Source: JAPYWM01 sp964489015 (GTDB taxonomy: Bacteria > Bacteroidota > Bacteroidia > SpSt-205). From it: DNA of 42,001 nt. The translations under genes and the position numbers were made by a program. Numbering within the stretch: the first letter of the stretch is position 1; every line of letters starts with the position of its first letter. Shown one piece after another: positions 1 through 7,913 of the stretch. The notes under the pieces are model-generated. The model ran no database searches and had not been told where the DNA came from. It worked only from the letters and a program-made list of their open reading frames with translations. The stretch spans positions 1-42,001 of the forward strand of contig CAZAXD010000018.1 in the NCBI GenBank assembly GCA_964489015.1. Reading direction: 5' to 3'.

Positions 1-1070
1 AGGGGGGCACCTATTATGGCGGTAGCGGCGAAGAATTCATGGGGGATGGCCACATAGTCGATGCGGCCGGGGATATCTACTTATTCGGTCAAACGGCGAG
101 CACGGCTAACATCGCTACAGGTGGCGCGCATCAGAGTACTTACGGTGGGGGTGGCTTCGATGCCTTTTTAGTCAAGTTTAATGCCAACGGTGTGCGGCAG
201 TGGGGCACGTATTATGGAGGGCCTGCGGAAGATGGGGCGACTGCCTGTCTCGTTGACGGCACAGGTGCCATTTGCCTTTTGGGTGTAACGAAGAGCGCTA
301 CTAATATTGCTACGCCTGGTGCCCATCAGCCGACTTATGCGACTGGCTTTGGCTCAGGCACTTCAGAATTTGATGCCTTTATTGCTAAGTTTAGTCCGGA
401 TGGTACACGGCAGTGGGCGACGTATTATGGTGGGACCGGTGAAGAGTTCATATACGGCGCAGCCTTGGATCAGGTAGGGGCCTTGTACGTGACTGGATAT
501 ACCACCAGCACCGCAAACATTGCGACATCAGGTAGCTGCCAGCAAACGCTGGCAGGGGGAAGAGACGCCTTTCTGGCAAAGTTTAGTTCCGGTGGCACAC
601 GACAATGGGCTACGTATTATGGCGGTAGTGCGAATGACCAAGGGGATCACTGTCTCGTAGATGGCGCAGGCGCCTTGTACTTATATGGTCGATCCGCTAG
701 CACGAGTGGAATCGCGACTAGTGGCACGCACCAGCCCAACAATGGCGGCTGTGCTCGAGATGTGTTTTTAGTAAAATTCTCCGATCCCACCGCTAGTATC
801 TTGTCTAAGCCCAGCCCTGCTAGGGCTATAACCATACATACAACCTTAGGCCAACTCGTTCTTGAAGGCGATCTGGCCCAGGCTAGTGCCGTGCACCTAA
901 TCGATGCAGCGGATCGACTAGCTTCGGTGATACCCATCCGCCAGCCTGCTGCGGCTGACCGACTAGCCTACCCCTTACCAGCTCACCTAACGAGCGGAGT
1001 TTATGTGGTACAAGTACTAGGCCAACAAGGTATGCGCTTAGCCCAGCGCCGTATCCTGCTAGCACAGTAG
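1..1070 (+). CDS. Secreted beta-propeller (SBBP-type) repeat protein with T9SS-like C-terminus, 5' partial
   Basis: The reading frame is open from base 3, upstream of the first in-frame ATG at 39, and begins inside a repeat, so the gene's start lies outside the window. About 355 residues are visible. Four repeats of roughly 65-70 residues each carry a W/G-T-YYGG motif, a stretch resembling an IAT-G-HQ loop, and a DAFL-KF strand. This is typical of SBBP-type propeller repeats in large secreted Bacteroidota proteins. The last 80 or so residues are non-repetitive and end in a GVYVVQV strand and a basic-hydrophobic tail, like a type A T9SS sorting domain. I infer export through the outer membrane by T9SS and surface attachment or release. 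The ligand is unknown. It converges on the R2lox gene with 34 bases between them. Confidence 0.8.
   Translation, partial: GGTYYGGSGEEFMGDGHIVDAAGDIYLFGQTASTANIATGGAHQSTYGGGGFDAFLVKFNANGVRQWGTYYGGPAEDGATACLVDGTGAICLLGVTKSATNIATPGAHQPTYATGFGSGTSEFDAFIAKFSPDGTRQWATYYGGTGEEFIYGAALDQVGALYVTGYTTSTANIATSGSCQQTLAGGRDAFLAKFSSGGTRQWATYYGGSANDQGDHCLVDGAGALYLYGRSASTSGIATSGTHQPNNGGCARDVFLVKFSDPTASILSKPSPARAITIHTTLGQLVLEGDLAQASAVHLIDAADRLASVIPIRQPAAADRLAYPLPAHLTSGVYVVQVLGQQGMRLAQRRILLAQ
3..780 (+). repeat. Tandem ~200-bp coding repeats (propeller blades)
   Basis: Units start near 6, 204, 417 and 609, each marked by an ACNTATTATGG core encoding TYYGG. Spacings are about 198, 213 and 192 bases. The units are similar but diverged, so they are protein-level blade repeats and not recent DNA duplications. 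Confidence 0.75.
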
Positions 1071-1104
1071 AGTTAGGTAGGGCGGGTCTGGCTGAGATCC
1101 CCCT

Positions 1105-1974
1105 CTACAACTCCTCAAACTCTTGGACCAGGTGCCCTTCCCTTGCGCGTTCCAGACGCTTGAGTCGTTTGGCAAATTGATTGGTAGCATAGGTTATAAA
1201 GACGGCTTCCTCGAGCCCCAGAGGGAGTACAGTATAAGCCGCAAATGCTTCCTGTATTACGCCGAGCGCATAGGGTAAGAGGGTATTCAACTGGCCCTCT
1301 ACCTTGGGCCAGAGATTAGGATTCTCGGCCAAAAGCCGTGAAATCAAATACAGGCCGTACGCAATGTGACGCGACTCGTCGCGCTTGAGATAGCCAATCC
1401 CTTTACAGAGTCCTGGAAAGAGCCCCTGCGCCTTGAGGGTGCTCAAGAATGCATAATAACCCGTTTCGGCCAAGACCCCTTCCACGATCATGTTGTAAGT
1501 CACTGAGGCACGAACCTGTGCTTCAGGCGAAGGATCGCGCTGCAAAGTCAAAAGGGCTGCTGGCAACTCTTCGTAAAAAATACGCCGGTAACTCGCTGTG
1601 TGGTATCGACTTAGATCCGTCGTCTCTTGAACGACCTCGTCCAAAAACCGCCGGAAAAAGTCCGTGTGTTTTGCCTCCTCAAACAGGAATGTCGTTAGGT
1701 AAATCTCTTCCTCAAGTCGCCCTTCACTGGCGATAACCTGAATCAGCGGCAAAAGGTCTAGCGTCACCGCCTCCTCACCAGAAACGAAAAGCGACAAAAG
1801 GCGTAAAACGAGGTCCTTTTCCTCGGTAGTCAGATTGGCCCAGTCGTGCTTGTCCTTGGTGAGGTCTAGGTCAGCGGGATTCCAGACCCCCAGTTTTTTG
1901 GCTAGCTCGTACAGCCGCATGGGTGGCAGGCTCCGATCTAAGCCGCGTTTGGCTGTAACAAAGTCCGTGCGCAT
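1105..1974 (-). CDS. R2-like ligand-binding oxidase (R2lox)
   Basis: This 289-residue ferritin-like protein belongs to the R2 superfamily. It fits R2lox, which holds a Mn/Fe cofactor and a long-chain ligand, and not true ribonucleotide reductase beta. Metal ligands expected from the Geobacillus R2lox as I recall it are present with a constant offset of two: E67, E100, H103, E165, E200 and H203. The pair that forms the valine-tyrosine ether cross-link in R2lox is also present (V70 in SGEEAV, Y160 in TYNMIVEG). No ribonucleotide reductase alpha gene is nearby, and the R2 C-terminal tail is absent. Known R2lox proteins are soluble two-electron oxidases of unknown physiological substrate. The gene is monocistronic, divergent from the radical SAM gene, and starts 4 bases after a TATTTTTG box. 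The family call is strong; the function is open. Confidence 0.88.
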   Translation of the reverse strand: MRTDFVTAKRGLDRSLPPMRLYELAKKLGVWNPADLDLTKDKHDWANLTTEEKDLVLRLLSLFVSGEEAVTLDLLPLIQVIASEGRLEEEIYLTTFLFEEAKHTDFFRRFLDEVVQETTDLSRYHTASYRRIFYEELPAALLTLQRDPSPEAQVRASVTYNMIVEGVLAETGYYAFLSTLKAQGLFPGLCKGIGYLKRDESRHIAYGLYLISRLLAENPNLWPKVEGQLNTLLPYALGVIQEAFAAYTVLPLGLEEAVFITYATNQFAKRLKRLERAREGHLVQEFEEL

Positions 1975-1978
1975 CGAC

Positions 1979-1986
1979 CAAAAATA
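1979..1986 (-). promoter_or_regulatory. Promoter -7 box TATTTTTG for R2lox, leaderless
   Basis: The minus strand reads TATTTTTG, then GTCG, then the ATG at 1974. It matches the Bacteroidota TAnnTTTG consensus. The 4-base spacer would place transcription start on the A of the start codon. Confidence 0.7.
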
Positions 1987-2083
1987 TCAAAATCCTTGAA
2001 TAGCGAACGGCGGAGAGAATCTGTGCATATTTTGTGGAATCTTGGCTTTGCAGCGGGTTGGGCTTTTTCGGTTATCCCTTTGC

Positions 2084-3112
2084 ATGGCACGTCGCGGGGC
2101 CCAGCATAATCCAGACAGTCGTTTTGATCCGCTGGCTTACGAGTGGGAGCACGAGCTTAGTCCCGAAGCCGCACAAACGACGTTTATCGAGATACGACCT
2201 AAGACCCTCGTCAATGAATTAGAGAGTCCCGACTTGCCCATCAACTACTCGATGAATCCCTACGCTGGCTGCGAGCATGGCTGTATCTATTGCTATGCGC
2301 GCAATAGCCATGAGTACTGGGGCTACTCCGCTGGGCTCGACTTTGAGACAAAGATCCTGGTCAAAATCAACGCGCCAGAGCTTCTACAACAGACCCTGTC
2401 TGATCCCAAGTGGGTCGTGTCCCCGATTATGCTAGCTGGGAATACCGACTGTTATCAGCCGGCCGAGCGGCACTATAAGCTAACTCGCCGTTTGCTGGAG
2501 ATACTCCTAGCGTTTCGACATCCGGTGGGGATCATCACGAAAAACGCGCTGGTTTTGCGGGACTTAGATTTCTTGCAGGCGCTGGCTCAGCATGACCTAG
2601 TGCATGTGCATGTCTCTATCACGAGCTTGCGGGAGGAGGTGCGGCGGCTTTTAGAGCCGCGCACGGTGACCGCAGCCCGCCGGCTAGAGGTCGTGCGGCA
2701 GCTAGCAGAAGCTGGTATCCCGGTCGGGGTGATGGCGTCACCCATTATTCCGGGGCTGAACGATCAGGACCTTTTGCCTGTCATGAAAGCAGCAGCAGAG
2801 GCAGGAGCCCGGCGCATCAGCTATACGATCGTTCGGCTCAATGGCGCGATCTCTGAAGTCTTTGAAGTGTGGCTGCGAAAAACCATGCCTGATCGGGCCG
2901 ACCGCATCTTGCACCTAACGGCGCAGGCACATGGCGGCCGCCTCAATAGTAGCCGTTGGCATGAGCGCCTCAAAGGCGAAGGCCCCATCGCTCAGATGCT
3001 AGAAAAGACCTTCCAGGCCGGCCTCAGAAAGTATTTTAGCCACATACCGCCCCTGCCCCCTTATAACCTCTCGGCTTTTCGGCGGGGCGGCCAACTGAGC
3101 CTATGGGAATAG
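2084..3112 (+). CDS. PA0069/Rv2578c-family radical SAM protein
   Basis: The product is 342 residues. It carries the radical SAM 4Fe-4S motif CxxxCxxC at C63, C67 and C70, followed by the YARNSHEYWG stretch that marks this spore-photolyase-like family. The family's function is unknown. I chose the ATG at 2084 because relatives begin with a basic RGA-N segment, seen here right after it. The frame also allows a TTG at 2042, but that would add a non-conserved hydrophobic N-terminus. The upstream gap from 1975 to 2083 holds a near-match TATTTTG at 2028-2034, one T short of consensus, so the promoter is uncertain. The TlpA-like gene follows after 13 bases and is probably co-transcribed. Confidence 0.88.
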   Translation: MARRGAQHNPDSRFDPLAYEWEHELSPEAAQTTFIEIRPKTLVNELESPDLPINYSMNPYAGCEHGCIYCYARNSHEYWGYSAGLDFETKILVKINAPELLQQTLSDPKWVVSPIMLAGNTDCYQPAERHYKLTRRLLEILLAFRHPVGIITKNALVLRDLDFLQALAQHDLVHVHVSITSLREEVRRLLEPRTVTAARRLEVVRQLAEAGIPVGVMASPIIPGLNDQDLLPVMKAAAEAGARRISYTIVRLNGAISEVFEVWLRKTMPDRADRILHLTAQAHGGRLNSSRWHERLKGEGPIAQMLEKTFQAGLRKYFSHIPPLPPYNLSAFRRGGQLSLWE

Positions 3113-3125
3113 TGTTTTCTTCGTT

Positions 3126-3602
3126 ATGCGCTTGGCTATCGGGCTACTCTTCGGCGTCGTACTGGGACAGTTTTACAGTGGGAGCTGGGCTGACCTCACC
3201 AGTCGGCTTTCGAGTCCTGATACCCTTTACGTCCTCAATTTCTGGGCTACGTGGTGTCGCCCCTGTATCGCAGAACTGCCTTACTTTCAGGCTGCAGCAG
3301 AAAGCCTGTCTACGAAGTATCCTATTCAATTTTGGCTGGTGAACTTAGACTTTCCACCAGAGGGAGGTAAAGCCGCTGCGGCCTTGCTAGCCCGCAAAAA
3401 GATTACGCTCCCCACCTTCTGGCTAACGGAGAAAGACCCTAATGTCTGGATCCCGCAGGTGGATGCCGACTGGGATGGGGCCATTCCTTATACTCGCCTG
3501 TGGCCCCAGGGCCCTAAGCATACTCAGAGCTTCACCAGCACCGCAGAGGTCATTAATTTTGTTAGTCAGATCTATGGCACTCGCCCTCATCCTACTCGTT
3601 AG
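3126..3602 (+). CDS. TlpA/ResA-like thioredoxin-fold protein
   Basis: The product is 158 residues. A short N-terminal hydrophobic segment (about residues 3-15) acts as signal peptide or anchor and is followed by a thioredoxin fold. The active site WATWCRPC has C44 and C47, and TIPYTRL-type sequence near residue 120 supplies the cis-proline loop. Proteins of this kind act in the periplasm as thiol-disulfide reductases or in cytochrome c maturation; no specific partner is visible. It sits 13 bases after the radical SAM gene and overlaps the next thioredoxin-fold gene by 29 bases, so the pair is probably translated together. Confidence 0.85.
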   Translation: MRLAIGLLFGVVLGQFYSGSWADLTSRLSSPDTLYVLNFWATWCRPCIAELPYFQAAAESLSTKYPIQFWLVNLDFPPEGGKAAAALLARKKITLPTFWLTEKDPNVWIPQVDADWDGAIPYTRLWPQGPKHTQSFTSTAEVINFVSQIYGTRPHPTR

Positions 3603-4152
3603 CCTTTTAGATGGCGTAAAGGTCGGCGACAAGGCTCCGGACTTTTCTCTGAAAAATGTAGATGGTAAGACCGTAGCCTTAGCGGATTATCGAGACGTTA
3701 AGGGAGTTGTTGTGATTTTTACCTGCAACCACTGTCCCTATGCCAAAGCTTATGAAGATCGAATTATAGAGCTCCATAAGAAGCTAATGCCAAAGGGTTT
3801 CCCAGTCGTTGCTATTAATCCGAATGCGCCGGAGCTAGTCCCTGAAGATAGCTATGAAAACATGCAAAAGCGCGCTAAGCAGAAGGGCTATCCGTTTCCG
3901 TATCTCTTTGATGAGACGCAGGCTATCGCTAAGGCTTATGGCGCTACCAAAACGCCCCATGTATTTCTACTAAAGCGGGAGGGGATGGGCTTCGTGGTAG
4001 CGTACATTGGGGCGATTGACGACAGTCCGAATGATCCGAAAGGCGTCGGGAGGCGCTACATCGAAGAGGCTGTAGACGCGATTGTCGCGGGTAAGGCGGT
4101 ACCTACACCTGAGACGAAAGCGATCGGCTGCAGCGTCAAGTACCGCAAGTAA
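3574..4152 (+). CDS. Exported AhpC/TSA-like thioredoxin-family protein
   Basis: The product is 192 residues from the ATG at 3574, which lies inside the end of the preceding gene in another frame. I preferred this start to upstream ATGs because it creates a clean signal-like N-terminus (ALALILLVSLL) directly before the conserved VGDKAPDFSL opening of AhpC/TSA proteins. A CNHCPYAKAYEDR motif contains C51 and C54. This subgroup is usually annotated as thioredoxin family or redoxin-domain protein, and a peroxidase or thiol-reductase role is likely but unproven. An extra Cys lies near the C-terminus (AIGC). It is the last gene of the radical SAM unit. Confidence 0.83.
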   Translation: MALALILLVSLLDGVKVGDKAPDFSLKNVDGKTVALADYRDVKGVVVIFTCNHCPYAKAYEDRIIELHKKLMPKGFPVVAINPNAPELVPEDSYENMQKRAKQKGYPFPYLFDETQAIAKAYGATKTPHVFLLKREGMGFVVAYIGAIDDSPNDPKGVGRRYIEEAVDAIVAGKAVPTPETKAIGCSVKYRK

Positions 4153-4172
4153 AGACGAGAGCCGCTAGCCCC

Positions 4173-4180
4173 TACCTTTG
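4173..4180 (+). promoter_or_regulatory. Promoter -7 box TACCTTTG for the permease
   Basis: TACCTTTG is followed by GATGC and then the ATG at 4186, a 5-base spacer. The predicted start of transcription is at or one base before the start codon. Confidence 0.65.
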
Positions 4181-4185
4181 GATGC

Positions 4186-5379
4186 ATGTGGGCGGCGGTC
4201 GGGATTGTGCTGCTGACGTATATAGGCTTGGCCTTGGGTCGTTTGCCAGGCTACCAAATGAATCGCGCCGGCATAGCCCTTGTCGGTGCGAGCCTTTTGG
4301 TGCTCTTAGGGCCCCTAAGTTTAGAAGGAGCCTGGCAGGCACTCGATGCCCCCACGCTCGTTTTTATTTTTGGCATCATGGTTCTCAATGCGCAGCTGAG
4401 CTATGCGGGATTCTTTGACCTTCTGATGCTGTGGATGGGGCGTTCTGTACGCAGTCCGTTTGGTCTGCTAGTGGTACTCACGCTGGGTAGTGGCCTGCTC
4501 TCTGCACTCTTTTTGAATGACACGATTGCGCTTATGCTGGCTCCGCTGGTAGTACGTTATGTGCGGAGCTTAGGGGGCGGTTCTCTAACGCCGACTCCGT
4601 ATCTATTAGCCCTGATGGGGGCGGTCAATATAGGAAGTCTGCTCACGCCTACTGGCAACCCGCAAAATATTCTCATTGCTAGCTTGTCTGGCCTGTCGTA
4701 CATAGCTTTTCTGAAGTGGATGTGGCCGGTCGTGCTGGGTGGGCTTCTGGTTCAAATTGGACTCATCGCTTGGCTATATCCGGCGACGCGAAGCTGGGCG
4801 CGCCTGCCTTTTGAGGTGGGGGTCTGGCCGGTGCGACGGGTCTATCCGCCGCTTTTGCGGAAGGGGCTTTTGGTGACAGCTGGCCTACTGGTCGCCTTTT
4901 TGGGGGGCTATCCCATGGCAGAGGCAGCCTTCATTGCATCGGGTTTACTGCTCCTTACCCGGCGGCTGCGTTCGTCCCGATTTTTTCGGCTCGTAGATTG
5001 GGAGTTGTTGGTATTATTTGGCGGGCTCTTTATAGTAACGGCTGCAGTTCGGCAGGTTGGCCTTTCCCGCTTCTTTTTGCCGCTGCTCGAGACAATGGGG
5101 GGCTTTCTGGGGGTATCCACGCTTTTGTCCGTGCTTATCTCGAATGTACCGGCCGTACTGCTTCTGGCAGAGCATGCACAGGGTGAGCAAGGTTGGCTTC
5201 TTTTAGCGGGTGCTAGCACCTTGGCGGGTAATCTCACTTTGCTAGCCAGCGTAGCCAATCTTATCATTGCGGAGAGTGCTCGTAAACAAGGCGTGCCCGT
5301 TTCGTTCTGGGCACACTTCCGATTCGGGTTTGTACTCACATTGGTGTGCCTTGGTATCTTATATGCACGGTTAGCTTAA
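4186..5379 (+). CDS. ArsB/NhaD/SLC13-type (ion transporter superfamily) permease
   Basis: A 397-residue inner-membrane protein with about 10-12 hydrophobic segments and an inverted-repeat organisation. The first half has NDTIALMLAP near residues 111-120 and TPTGNPQN near 154-161. The second half has SNVPAVLLLAEHA and a LTLLASVANLI segment, the paired re-entrant-loop signature of ArsB, NhaD and SLC13 carriers. The substrate could be arsenite, sodium/proton or a dicarboxylate. No ars regulator or other substrate clue is nearby. It has its own promoter. Its stop codon shares the palindrome TTAA with the stop of the opposing AsmA gene. Confidence 0.85.
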   Translation: MWAAVGIVLLTYIGLALGRLPGYQMNRAGIALVGASLLVLLGPLSLEGAWQALDAPTLVFIFGIMVLNAQLSYAGFFDLLMLWMGRSVRSPFGLLVVLTLGSGLLSALFLNDTIALMLAPLVVRYVRSLGGGSLTPTPYLLALMGAVNIGSLLTPTGNPQNILIASLSGLSYIAFLKWMWPVVLGGLLVQIGLIAWLYPATRSWARLPFEVGVWPVRRVYPPLLRKGLLVTAGLLVAFLGGYPMAEAAFIASGLLLLTRRLRSSRFFRLVDWELLVLFGGLFIVTAAVRQVGLSRFFLPLLETMGGFLGVSTLLSVLISNVPAVLLLAEHAQGEQGWLLLAGASTLAGNLTLLASVANLIIAESARKQGVPVSFWAHFRFGFVLTLVCLGILYARLA

Positions 5380-7913
5380 TCTTCGCCGACGGGGAGATTC
5401 TTGGGACGCTTTTTAGGTATCGAGGCGGTGCTATCTTTGGTGCTAGGGCGGGCCTTCCGGGGACGGGAAGGGCTTTGGGGAGCCCAGCGTACCGTGGGCT
5501 TATCCACCGTACCGCGCATGTGCAGGGCGACGAGAACCCTTTCGCCTTCTACTTCTTCTACGATAGCCACGACGCGCTGTGTACTCTTATCGAGAATAGG
5601 GCGGGGCACTTCCGCTAAAATGTCATAGTGAATATCTCCTTGCAAGGTATGGTAGCCTGACACCTGAAGGCGCCAGCGATTTGCAGAGAGTTCTGTCGTA
5701 TCCAGGTTAAGGACGCCGTTTTGTAGGCGAAGGTGGCTATGCACTTCGCCCACGCGAATTTCCCGAAAGTCTGTCAGCGGGATCATTTGAAAAATCGCAT
5801 AGGTGTAGGGAGACTCTCGTACGACGAGCCGGCTTAGATGGAGATCCGCTGCTGCGTGGGCCTCAGACCAGAGGGGTCTCTCATGTCGAAGGGGCAAGCT
5901 TGCGCTAAGGCCCAGATGTCCTCTGCCTTCTAAATGTCTAAGTAAGGGGAGAAGGGTATCCAACTGCGGAAAGTCCGTATGAAGCTTCGCTAAGTCGATC
6001 GATTCGGCCGTCAGGTCTAGGGTCCAGGTTGCATGGGTATAAGAGGCTTTGCCTCGGAGAGAGCCACCAGCTAGTCCTTTGAGAGTATGCACCGAGAGGG
6101 CAAGGGAGTCAGAGGTTTGGTGGATCATCACCTGGAGGGGGCCATAGCGACGCTCCGCCCATGCGAGCGTTTGGACAGACAGGTCCAGGTTGAGGTTGAT
6201 CTGCCGGCCGGCGGGGCTTTCCGTGGTAGTCGGCAAGGGAAAAGACAGACGGGCTAGAGATAGCTTGCCCTCTAGAGACAGAGAAGGAACGGCGGAGTCC
6301 CACAAGGCCGCGGGCGGGCTCAAGCGAAGCCAAGACACCTCGGCTGAGAGGGTATCGTAAAGGAGACGAGCTTGTCGGAGTTCTAACGCTGTGGGGTTTG
6401 CTTCTACGGTGGCCTCTTGCAAGCTGAGCGGCGGATAGACAAGTTGGCGCAGTCGTCCATGCCCCTCTAGCTGCCAGGGCAGCTGGGCAGTTGAGAAGCG
6501 CATCTCTCCCTCCCAAGCTCCTAAGGAACCTGGGGGATACAGGAGCGAGTCTAGGCGACCTCTGAAGTCTACTTGCCACCCATCTCGGTAGGTTATTCGT
6601 AATGAACCGTTCAGGCGCTGTACGGCGAGCGGCCGGAACTGGATTCCGGCGCCTTGGCCATCAAATCGTAAAGACCAGTCTGCGTCTGAAACGTAGTCTA
6701 GCGAAAGTTGGCCTTGCGCACGGCCGGCTAGGCTGTCCAGCCCGAAAATGACGAGGGTAGCGAGATCAAGATCGCCTTCTCCCAGACACGTCCAGCGCCG
6801 CTGGGTCAGGCGGTATGAGCCCTTGCCGTGGAAGCGCTGGTCGTCTTCTATTTTGAGGAGGAGCGAGTCTACTAGGAGCTGGGATCTACCAGGCTGGCTA
6901 GGGTCCCATAACAGCTCCAGACGCCCTAAAAGCTCATGTAGGGTACGTTCCTGGATGCGAAAGGGCTTTAGCTGCTTAGCTTGCGCCCTCAGATAAACGG
7001 TAGGGAAAGCGCCTGCCCCGAGGAAGCCGCGCACGTACCCGGTCGCGCTAAAGCGGCCAGGCCATCTTTGCCAAGCTTCTGGAAAGGTTGGCAGCCAACG
7101 GCTCACCCCCGCCCAGTCTAAACGCATGCTTTGTACTCGAAGGTCCAGCCGTAGGGGGCTGGTCCATGTTATGCGGCCGCTAAGCCCTAGCGCCAGGCCA
7201 CCCAGCTCTAAATCCAGCGGGGCTAGGTGTAAGCCGGCTGTATCTTGGATCAGAGCCGTCTGCAGCCTGAGCGTGCTTTTAGGTAGACGCCAGCCTTGCG
7301 CGCCGTGAAAGGTTTCTAGCTGCGCCGTACTTCTGCCAGCTACTCGCCATAGCGTGTCGGGGGCCACGGCATACGCCAGTCCCGCTTGCAGGTGGATAGA
7401 GCCTACTACGAAGTGTAGACGCGCTTTTTCATCTGTGTACTGCACACGGCCATCCCGAATCTCTAATTTCGTAATCTGCCAGGCCATCTGGGTCGTGTCT
7501 GCTGCCTCGCCCAGAATAGCCTCCCAGCTAAACCGCCCTCGCTTATCCCAACGCAAATGCAGGAATGGCTCCATTAGGACAAGCGTTCTTATAGTATACC
7601 GCCTGTGTACAAGCAGATCATACAGATCAAATTCGAGCCTAATGGTCTTTGAGTTGAATAGCTCTTCATCCTGAAACGTACTCATTTGTAGATTCTCCAG
7701 TAGAAGGCCGATATGAGGAAAGCTATGCCAGACCTCTACATCATAAGCGGTCAAGCGAATGCGGGCGCGAAATTGCTGTTGGAGTTCATCCCGAAGCCAG
7801 CCGAATAAAGCGTCTTTTTGCCAATAAGCTACTAAGGTGAGGAGAAGGAGGCCGAGGAGCAAACCTAGCAGGAAGCCCAAGCTAAACCGAGCTATCTGGC
7901 TCAGAAGCTTCAT
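5376..7913 (-). CDS. AsmA-family protein
   Basis: An 845-residue protein with one N-terminal membrane segment (about residues 8-32) and a long beta-rich periplasmic region. The beginning, with its DVEVWHSFPHIGLLLENL segment, matches Bacteroidota AsmA-like proteins. The C-terminal part has the repetitive L-G-L strand pattern of AsmA/TamB proteins. The family is linked to phospholipid transport and outer-membrane biogenesis. Its start overlaps the stop of the peptidoglycan glycosyltransferase gene as ATGA, so the two are translationally coupled. It is the last gene of a four-gene envelope operon. Confidence 0.83.
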   Translation of the reverse strand: MKLLSQIARFSLGFLLGLLLGLLLLTLVAYWQKDALFGWLRDELQQQFRARIRLTAYDVEVWHSFPHIGLLLENLQMSTFQDEELFNSKTIRLEFDLYDLLVHRRYTIRTLVLMEPFLHLRWDKRGRFSWEAILGEAADTTQMAWQITKLEIRDGRVQYTDEKARLHFVVGSIHLQAGLAYAVAPDTLWRVAGRSTAQLETFHGAQGWRLPKSTLRLQTALIQDTAGLHLAPLDLELGGLALGLSGRITWTSPLRLDLRVQSMRLDWAGVSRWLPTFPEAWQRWPGRFSATGYVRGFLGAGAFPTVYLRAQAKQLKPFRIQERTLHELLGRLELLWDPSQPGRSQLLVDSLLLKIEDDQRFHGKGSYRLTQRRWTCLGEGDLDLATLVIFGLDSLAGRAQGQLSLDYVSDADWSLRFDGQGAGIQFRPLAVQRLNGSLRITYRDGWQVDFRGRLDSLLYPPGSLGAWEGEMRFSTAQLPWQLEGHGRLRQLVYPPLSLQEATVEANPTALELRQARLLYDTLSAEVSWLRLSPPAALWDSAVPSLSLEGKLSLARLSFPLPTTTESPAGRQINLNLDLSVQTLAWAERRYGPLQVMIHQTSDSLALSVHTLKGLAGGSLRGKASYTHATWTLDLTAESIDLAKLHTDFPQLDTLLPLLRHLEGRGHLGLSASLPLRHERPLWSEAHAAADLHLSRLVVRESPYTYAIFQMIPLTDFREIRVGEVHSHLRLQNGVLNLDTTELSANRWRLQVSGYHTLQGDIHYDILAEVPRPILDKSTQRVVAIVEEVEGERVLVALHMRGTVDKPTVRWAPQSPSRPRKARPSTKDSTASIPKKRPKNLPVGED

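Noticed and set aside
3..780. CRISPR-like or mobile repeat array
   Set aside because: The units are about 200 bases, diverged, in frame and encode propeller blades.
1067..1108. Hairpin GTAGAG/CTCTAC between the first two genes as a bidirectional terminator
   Set aside because: Only 6 base pairs around a 30-base loop, with no T tract on either side.
1105..1974. Annotation as ribonucleotide reductase beta subunit
   Set aside because: The Val/Tyr cross-link pair and close match to R2lox, absence of the R2 C-terminal tail and of an alpha subunit gene nearby all favour R2lox.
2042..2083. TTG at 2042 as the radical SAM start
   Set aside because: The added residues are not conserved in the family, which begins at the RGA-N segment after ATG 2084.
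4908..7674. Long antisense frames opposite the permease and AsmA genes (for example 4908-5339, 6109-6579)
   Set aside because: They lie opposite genes with clear homology, have Ser/Arg/Pro-rich shadow composition and lack promoter boxes.
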